Program-made: the position numbers and the translations under genes
NCBI GenBank assembly: GCA_030015575.1
Contig: JASDDO010000016.1
Coordinates: forward strand, 454,784,141 to 454,848,140
DNA length: 64,000 bases
Reading direction: 5' to 3'
Source of the DNA: Agapanthus africanus
Lineage: Eukaryota > Streptophyta > Magnoliopsida > Asparagales > Amaryllidaceae
Part shown: one piece after another, positions 57,066 to 64,000 of the stretch
Layout: each line of letters opens with the position of its first letter
Position numbering within the stretch: the stretch's first letter is position 1
Notes under the pieces: model-generated
What the model saw: the letters and a program-made list of their open reading frames with translations, nothing else
Databases searched by the model: none
What the model was told of the DNA's origin: nothing

Positions 57066-60000
57066 TTCTTGATTAAGGCGTGATATGGTCGCTACCTGGA
57101 GAGAGAGAAGAAAACACTCAGCGTGCGCTCTTTCAAGAATAGATTGGTTATTATTTTATCTAATCAGGATGGCGCCCACTGGTTTTATCAAATCTTCCTT
57201 CAAACCCTAAAAGGAAAGACTAGCCGGGATTAATTACACACTACAAGTTCGCCAATTTTTCAGCCAGGCCAGTGTCGGTACTTTGAGGGAGGTCCCTCGT
57301 GCTTTCGCACGAACCTAATTAATCTAAACCTCGTTTTTCCAGAAGCGTAACCCCGTTGACACCTTTCTAGACACCTACTTGATCGGCTAATTATAATGTG
57401 TAAAACTCTCCCAGGAGTAACTCTTACTCACAGCGGGTATCGGGATCCAACTATCTCATAGAAGGTATGCAATTTCATTGCAAATTTCAACACTTGAAAT
57501 TCCCGATAATATTTTGCCCCTAGCGTGCTATGACCTTGACGCATGCCAAACAACCCATAGTCCGCTAGTCAAGTTCAACCCGTACATTTCTTGATTGAAT
57601 TAAACCCACCCGCACGACCCTTGACGCATGTCAAACAACGCCGTACGAATACCCTAATCCAATCGCATCGTATGCTAGCAGATAAGCACTAGTTAGCTAC
57701 CGTACACTACGCCTTGACGCATGCCAAACAACCGCAGCACGAATACTAACTAGTACTTATCTGAAATGACGGAGGGCTACGACAGGTTTTTCTGAAAACC
57801 TATTGCGTAATGAACTTGATATTGTTGTAGAATCAAATGATTTTAAAATGGAGTGTTTTTGAAGCTTTTCTAGTTTTGCTAAAGGAGTCACTCCCGATGA
57901 AGGGATCGTCGGTCCTTTCCTCATCGAATAAGGTGCGGGATATATCATATATATCACTGTGCAAAGCAAAAACTATAGAAGCTATCAAAGACAAACCGAG
58001 GGTTGAAGCATCTGCCAGTTATTGCTAAAGGCGTCACTCCCGGTGAAGGGATCTCGGTCCTTTCCTCATCGAATAAGGTGCAGGATATATCATATATACC
58101 GCTATGCAAAGCAAGAACTGTAGCTACCTGTTTTATTTTTGAAATTCGATTCTACAACATCTTAGGTTTCTTTTATTTCATTAATCATATTAATGAAGTC
58201 CCATCATTTAAGTACCTAAACATCACAGATAAATACGACGTACACTTATGCCATCCGCATTCGCCTCGATGTCCTCTCGTGCACCGTTAGGTTAGGTAAC
58301 TAACGGCAGAGCAGGGCAGGGCTAGCGCGGGTGTAAAACATAAGTAACGTCTATATAATATATCAAATATACTATATATAGTATCCATCACAGAACATAT
58401 CACATGATCACATCACAGATATCGCAGCAGAAGAATCATATGAAATATTGGATATACTAGGACGTCCGTGTTTTTAATACGAGCCAGTATAAAACACGGA
58501 TTCCACGGTCACGATGAATAGCCAAACCCACACCCCTAGACCCCTACGAGAGCGGCAAGCAACCCTACCAATTCTAGAGTTAGGAGACCCGGACTCGACT
58601 CCTCGAGTTGGTCTCCCACTGGACTCCAGAACCCGGTTACTTGTGCTCCCCTCCTTGGGTCTATCCTAGTGCGGAAAAGTAAAAATATACAAAGGGTGAC
58701 AACTTCCGCAACCTGGAAGTGCCCCAATAAAAGAATATTACATACAAGTTTTTACATGAATGAAAATGAAAAACACTCATCTCACATAAAACCCCCCGGC
58801 TATTCAAACACGACGATCCAATATAACATATCCAGCAACACATAACATCACATGTCATCAACGTAAGTAAATATGCGCATCCCAATTGTCGTTGACATAT
58901 AGCAACGAAACCGGCGATATCACATATTACACTTACGGTCACAGAAAAGAAAGTGTAAAACTACAACAGTTGGAATCCGCAACCTGCATAGACATCGCAT
59001 GCCTAATCAAATGAATTCCGTAGACATCGCATGCCTAACAATTATAAACCCCGCATTTTAGTCTCAAAATCGAAAATACTTTTCAATATAAAGTCGGGCA
59101 ATTCAACAAGATTCCCGACATCCTGATCGAATACTCATCGCAAAATTTAGTAGGCGGCCGCACCCCCGACGCCGTCGACGAAGTGCACCAAGGCGGAACA
59201 CCGCTGCCGCGAGCATCCGAACGGATGTTTTCGGTGACGGGGTTCTCCTACAGTCACTTGGTCAGGGCTATGGAGCGAGGCTGTCTATTAAGTTTACCCG
59301 GCGAGTATCCGCGTACGCTACGTGATTGCGACGGACTTTTGATCACATCAAAATTCCGTGGCAACCGATCAAGTGAGACTAAAGTGCTATGTTTATAACA
59401 TTCATACAGTTATCTCATAACTTCTTGTGAATTCCAATTGTTGTATTACATTCCGGATAAACAGAAAATGTTAAACTTTCCGATCGAACAGTCGAACACC
59501 CAAGTTTTCCCGATACAGCTCAACACATGAAACAAGTTTAAAAACATCCAGTTCATGCCTCAGTACCAACGGTCCAGCCGTAGAAGGGTCAAGCCAACGC
59601 CTCACATGTGGCACGCCGTACTGCCCCAACTCTAAGGTTCAAAGGGCAGTTCAAGACGGTCACATAATCGAGTTAAGGTTTGTTGTCTTCTAGAGGGACC
59701 ATCGCGTTACTTGCACTACTTAGAACGTGATTAAACTACAGAAAAATCCAACAATTGGAAATTTCCCGGCAGGGGAAAAAGTGGGTATTTATATCCGGTC
59801 GAACTTTTTAACATATTCTAAAATATCCGGAAAGCCACATAGACAAAGTCTAATAATCCGATCGAATCATCTAAGCTCCAAAACACCCTGGAATATTCAA
59901 CTCTTGAATAAATATTAAAAAAATTCCCAGAAAATCCAGCACCTGAAGTGACAAATTACTGTGCAAAAATGAAGGGCTGACGTCATCATGTGGCCGCGGA

Positions 60001-60222
60001 ACCGCCGCACAAGGCATGCTTGTGCCGCGGTTCCGCCACGCTTTAGATGAGTTAGCCCCTCGAATTTCACAGTAATTCAACTAAGACCCTGCTGAATTAT
60101 TTAGCAATTTTTAATCTGGAAAAAACCCAGTTTTTGAAAAAAGTCCAGAGAGCATTTTGGAAATGGGATTTCGGTTCGATCGGACTTCAAACTCCGTCTA
60201 CGCATCGCCTAAGGCTCTAGCT
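57066..60222 (-). other. Copia-A2 untranslated leader
   Basis: Homologous to the A1 and A3 leaders. Small stem-loops stand at 57528-57560 and 57707-57737, with a middle box near 57620 (loop GCAT on the + strand in all). The direct duplication is at about 57877-58130 and the GC-rich stem-loop at 59994-60037, here with the longest perfect pairing (GCGGAACCG/CGGTTCCGC and GCACAAG/CTTGTGC around GCATG). Confidence 0.72.
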
Positions 60223-60224
60223 AG

Positions 60225-60236
60225 GCTCTGATACCA
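60225..60236 (-). promoter_or_regulatory. Primer binding site of copia-A2
   Basis: GCTCTGATACCA on the + strand, one base before the LTR start. Confidence 0.92.
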
Positions 60237-60237
60237 C

Positions 60238-62437
60238 TGTAGGGTTCCTAGGCACTCTAATAAGGTCTCACAAGGTATCAACCATGCCAATTTCAAATTT
60301 TACAAGTGCCGAGAAACTCTAATACGGATCGTTAACTAGAATTTTAGGCGAAACAAAAACAAGTAAACAACTTTACTCTAAGTGAACGGAGATACAACCT
60401 TTGTAGATCCGGTTCTCCACCTCCATAGCTCCGTGATGAAGTCCCCTCGCTGTACAAATCGCATCCCGGACTCTAGCATCGGCTTCATCGGAGAAATGGA
60501 CGGGCTTGGTCGTCGGCTTCGATGCCGAAGATGATCTACGTCGAGGCATCACAAGATCAAGCTCCAACTTCACCAAGTCAAGAAACTTGTGAAGAAAACA
60601 CCCTATACTACTTGGCAAGAGGTAGAGGATGAAGAAATAGGAAGTGGGTTCACTTTAGAATTGGATTTCTCACTCTTTTCATCAAGTCACCATTGATAAA
60701 GCAAGGTTTTCTTCAAGTGAAGAAGAAGAAGAAGATGATAATTATGATGAGTTCTTTTCAAATAGAAAATAAAAGAAACAATACTTATCATTTGGCAACC
60801 ATGGTCAAGTGTAGAGAATAAATCATGGTTAGATGGAATGGTTAGGGTTAAGCATGAAGACAAAATGGTCACTTAGTCAAAGCTTCATGAAGCTTCAACT
60901 TTGAAACAAAAATAGCCACCATTTTCCCTTTTGCCAAAATGAATAAATAAATGAATAAATAAATAAATTCAAAACCCTAACCATTACATAACCATGGTTT
61001 AGTCTAAACATACACTTAAATATTCATGTATCATCAAACATGATACAATTAAGTGTACAAAATATATCACATATACAATGTGCACATCAAGTGAGAAAAT
61101 CCTTTTAAAGTGAACCAATATTAGTTAATGCAAAGTAATATATCAAATATATAATTATGCATTAAATCATTAAATCAACGCTTGATTTAACGATCCGGTC
61201 ATATCGCATATAACCGACTAGTATCCTATGTATCGGCTTACCGAATCAATCCTTGATTCGATAACTAGGTTATATCGCATACAACCATATCGATACATTC
61301 ATCGCGAGAATAGAATACGGTATCACATACACGCATTATTCTCGGTCCCGCACATATCTCATATGCGCTCCTATTTCGTTTTGCTTGAGCCAGGAAACCT
61401 CTGTGTAGGACTCTAAAGACTCGTTAATACGCCGGCAGCAGGTGATGATCATATCAAACACCCACAAGCCGCAAGCGGTCTGCTAAACGTAACGGCCACC
61501 CGGGTATTGAGCAATCAGAAGATCGACGAGCAAGCCCGCTCATACTCCTGTGAATCTAACCAGTAACACTTACCGTACATTCCGGTCTGTTCGTCTGATA
61601 TGTCACATATCTCGTCTAGGGGTGGTAAACGTCAGACCCCAATAGCTCGATAAGTCGTGTCGATATGAGGTCTATAACAGTTCGAGAAACTACAGGTAAC
61701 ACTTACCAGTAAATCTCAGCAATCCTGGCCAGGGATTTCCGGTTATAGCCAATCGAACACAGCGCAACATCAACTCCCTATACCGGGAGAGACGAATCCC
61801 CTCCTATCGCTCATTGCCTCCATGTGACTCGGGACTGTACCCAAAAACCACCATTTTGCACGCCCTCTTGGACGTGGTAAGATGGAAATCAAAGCACAGT
61901 GGGAACCACACAAGACTCTATGACGATCTCGGGTCAACAGACTACTCTGTACCAGTGTCACCAGAGAACTGCCATCTGACGTAAGGTATAATACCATCTG
62001 GGTGTTCTCGGCGAGTCCGTCCAGTGTACCCAGTCTCCACTGAGCACCCGTATATCATCTCCGCTGTCAAACACCAATGGATATGGGATCATCCATCGCC
62101 CATCTGTATGGGTCGAGAAGGTATACGCTAGTCTACTCTGGTATATCGATGCCCCGTCTCGATATACCCACGACTAGGGACCTTGAAGGATGTACTTATG
62201 GACTACCATGTCCCCACTAGTATGATCCGCATCATAGTCCAGGTAGTCAAGTACACATCCTAAGGGCTTTACCAACATGTAACAGAGAGACAATCAGTGT
62301 ACACGTTAAGGTAAAGATCAACCAGATAGCATACTATCATGTCGAGCAAGAAAGTCCTCCCTATATATGTCCAAGCATCCACTACAATATACATCCTATG
62401 TATAGTAATGGCCTCTAGGGCATACATATAACTAACA
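60238..62437 (-). repeat. Right (5') LTR of copia-A2 (2200 bp)
   Basis: It begins TGTAGGGTTCC and ends ATAACTAACA before the CGTCA target copy (62438-62442). Confidence 0.93.
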
Positions 62438-62442
62438 CGTCA

Positions 62443-63232
62443 GTCCCCTAATAACGGTATAAGTCGTGTCGGAGCGAAGCCCATTACACCCTGAGAAACT
62501 ACTGGAACCTACCAGCAAATCTCGCTTGCCCTGGCCAGGGACTTTGCGTAATGGCTCTCTGACACAGCGCGATATCAACCCCCAATACCGGGAGAGACGA
62601 ATCCTGTCTAACCGCCACTGCCTCCAAGTGCTCGGGACTGCTCCCAACTGCTACCTGTTTGCACGACTCCTTTGAGCCGTGGTAGGGTAGCAATCTAAGA
62701 ACAGTGGGACACACTCGAGGTGAAGTAGCAGTGTCAAGTCTGCGGACTATGCTGTACTCATGTCACCTGGGAACTGTTCACTGACGACTGGTATAAAACC
62801 AACCAACAGTTCCCTGTGAGTCCTGTCCGGTGTACCCGTAACCTAACGAGCACCTGCATACTATCTCCAGTACGACGTACTGACGGCTGTGGGACAGACC
62901 ATCTCCCCAACTGGGATGAGAAGCGTACACACTAGTCTACTACGGAGTATCGATGCCCTGTCTCGATAATCCAACGACTAGGGACCTGAATAAGGATGTG
63001 CTTGTAGACTACCCAGCCCCCACTAGTGTGACTGCCATCACAACGCTGGTAGTCAAGTAAGATCCTAAGAGCTCTATCAATACGTATACTCACATATTAA
63101 GATAGAAAAACTAAGTAGCATACTACCATGTTTAGCAAGACTGTTATATACATGTGAATATCCCAAGCTTCCATTAAGTAATATACAAACTAGTATGATA
63201 CAATAATGGCCCCTAGGGCATATACACTAACA
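62443..63232 (-). repeat. Right (5') LTR of copia-B, second part
   Basis: It continues the copia-B LTR after the A2 insertion and ends ATACACTAACA before the GGCTT target copy. Confidence 0.92.
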
Positions 63233-63237
63233 GGCTT

Positions 63238-63319
63238 GAGCCTGTAGGGAAAAGCATCCCCACAATAAAAAACCCCTCGTACACGAGGGGGAATCTGACG
63301 AAGTCTGCAACAACGGCCG
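63238..63319 (+). repeat. 3' LTR of Gypsy-1, second part
   Basis: GAGCCTGTAGGGAAAAGC and the following bases match 13605-13687 of the 5' LTR. The match stops at 63319, where a new TGTTCCC begins. About 135 bp of LTR end are therefore missing from view. Confidence 0.85.
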
Positions 63320-64000
63320 TGTTCCCGCAAAAAAATTTCTGCGCAAAAGATCCCAAGGTATCAAATGGCAGCGATACGTTTAAGAAAATGCGAACCAGTA
63401 TTTTTTGGGGTGCATTTTGACAAACTCCCGAATGAGAAACAGCTAAATTCTAATGGTATCGAAAGTATCTCAAAAAATCCTTCGATTTGATATATTATGG
63501 GCCTCATAATTCATCCGGGATCAAAAGTTATGAGGCAACCACACGTGACCGGTCATCACGTGCCCACACGTGACCGGTCATCACGTGCCCACATGTGACC
63601 GGGCATCACGTGCCCACACGTGACCGGGCATCACGTGCAGACACGTGACCATTTCCAGGCAAAGCATGTAGGCACTGAATAAAATAAATAATTGGAAATA
63701 ATTAATCAGTGGGGTCACGTGCCAACACGTGATGGGCCTTTAAACCCACTGAAAATAATTAAAGGTATAATAAAATAACAAGGAAAAATCCCAATGGGGC
63801 ATCACGTGCCAACAAGTGACCAAAGGTCACGTGCTGACACGTGATAATTCCTGAGTTCTTTAAAACAACAGAATTAAATTGTGGTCAAATACTTAATTAG
63901 GGGGTCACGTGCCAACACGTGATGCATTCCTAAAGATCTATGAATTAATGGAATTAAATTTTAATTAAGAGGGAATCAAAAACCCTAACTGGAAAAATAT
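63320..64000 (+). mobile_element. Gypsy-2: start of another gypsy LTR, runs off window
   Basis: TGTTCCCGC, the same start as the Gypsy-1 LTR, appears exactly where alignment with the Gypsy-1 LTR ends. The rest differs from Gypsy-1 in sequence but resembles it in character: about 15 CACGTG hexamers in roughly 380 bp (63542-63921). It is likely an LTR of a related family inserted into the Gypsy-1 LTR, with GGCCG (63315-63319) as the possible target copy. Only the left 681 bp are visible. Confidence 0.6.
63542..63921. promoter_or_regulatory. Dense CACGTG array in the Gypsy-2 LTR
   Basis: Alternating CCACACGTGACCGGTCAT and CACGTGCCC units make about 15 G-box hexamers, spaced mostly 9-18 bp. The first part is a tandem repeat of about 30 bp. 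Confidence 0.75.

Larger units (their letters stand above)
41730..62437 (-). mobile_element. Copia-A2: family A element inserted in the copia-B LTR
   Basis: CGTCA flanks it (41725-41729 and 62438-62442). Left LTR 41730-43422 plus 53800-54294 and right LTR 60238-62437 differ at about 33 sites (about 1.5%), or roughly 0.6 million years. It is about 10.3 kb without its passenger A3. It is broken: pol shows many breaks, gag is absent, yet LTRs, primer site and leader are in place. It carries the same degraded pol as A3. Confidence 0.93.
32704..63232 (-). mobile_element. Copia-B: Ty1/copia retrotransposon inserted in the Gypsy-1 3' LTR
   Basis: GGCTT flanks it on both sides (32699-32703 and 63233-63237). 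Left LTR 32704-34594 and right LTR 40633-41729 plus 62443-63232 (+ strand TGTAAGTCG to ACACTAACA) differ by about 2.4% by eye, or about 0.9 million years. Without its passenger it is 9.8 kb. It has polypurine tract, gag, protease, integrase, RT, RNase H, leader and primer site in copia order. It is broken but nearly whole, with about two or three breaks in the coding part. It is the only copia element here with a gag region and may have helped the gag-less family A move. Confidence 0.93.
10160..63319 (+). mobile_element. Gypsy-1: giant Tat-lineage Ty3/gypsy retrotransposon with nested passengers
   Basis: The LTRs begin TGTTCC and end GAACA. The 5' LTR is 10160-13821. The 3' LTR is 29256-32703 and resumes at 63238-63319, where another LTR cuts it. 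The internal part has an extra ORF, gag, protease, RT, RNase H, a second archaeal-type RNase H and integrase. The double RNase H, the extra ORF before gag, and the long repeat-filled 3' region are marks of the Tat lineage (Ogre/Retand-like). Without passengers it is about 20.5 kb. It is broken: the coding part has many breaks, of the order of ten or more. LTRs differ by about 5-6% in two segments compared by eye, giving an age of about 2 million years. The left flank TAGAC (10155-10159) is the expected target-site copy. Confidence 0.93.

Noticed and set aside
1-64000. Host protein-coding, tRNA or rRNA genes
   Set aside because: None was recognised; all substantial frames belong to transposable elements.

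Overview
The window is plant nuclear DNA made almost entirely of nested transposable elements. Evidence for a plant is the set of families present: Ty1/copia elements primed by initiator-Met tRNA (TGGTATCAGAGC), a giant Ty3/gypsy element of the Tat lineage carrying a second, archaeal-type RNase H, and a CACTA (En/Spm) transposon. No ordinary host gene, rRNA or tRNA gene was found. Such a landscape fits a gene-poor, repeat-rich region of a large angiosperm genome; the species cannot be told from it.

Layout. 1-7041: right part of a minus-strand copia element (A1), whose visible Pol reading frame is open. 7042-7849: AT-rich DNA and what looks like the start of an older gypsy LTR. 7850-10159: left end of a CACTA transposon, with its terminus, subterminal repeats, a leader exon, an intron rich in telomere-like GGGTTA repeats, and the start of its transposase-associated exon. 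10160-63319: a plus-strand Tat-type gypsy element (Gypsy-1; about 20.5 kb without its passengers) that cut the CACTA gene. Gypsy-1 has 3.66-kb LTRs, an extra ORF before gag, gag, protease, RT, two RNase H domains, integrase and a 3.6-kb 3' untranslated region full of tandem repeats. A solo copia-A LTR (18890-21115) sits in its coding part. Its 3' LTR holds copia-B (32704-63232). Copia-B's right LTR holds copia-A2 (41730-62437), and A2's left LTR holds copia-A3 (43423-53794). At 63320 another gypsy LTR starts and runs off the window.

The nest is proved by target-site duplications: GGCTT around copia-B, CGTCA around A2, CAGAC around A3, and CACTC/CGCTC around the solo LTR. LTR-LTR differences counted by eye fall in the order the nesting demands: Gypsy-1 about 5-6%, B about 2.4%, A2 about 1.5%, A3 about 1.1%. 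At 1.3e-8 substitutions per site per year this is roughly 2, 0.9, 0.6 and 0.4 million years.

The most unusual signals are RNA-like structures in the elements' untranslated parts. (1) The copia leaders carry repeated small hairpins; the outer stems change with compensation between copies, and the tetraloop is shared by the hairpins of one element but differs between elements. (2) The copia leaders carry a GC-rich stem-loop at a fixed distance from the primer site. (3) The transcribed part of the Gypsy-1 LTR is a run of about 20 small palindromes. (4) The Gypsy-1 3' region holds four ~170-bp blocks, each with five hairpins whose stems differ while the loop stays nearly constant. In addition, the copia-A copies lack a gag region that copia-B has, and the Gypsy-1 LTR carries a 177-codon antisense ORF.
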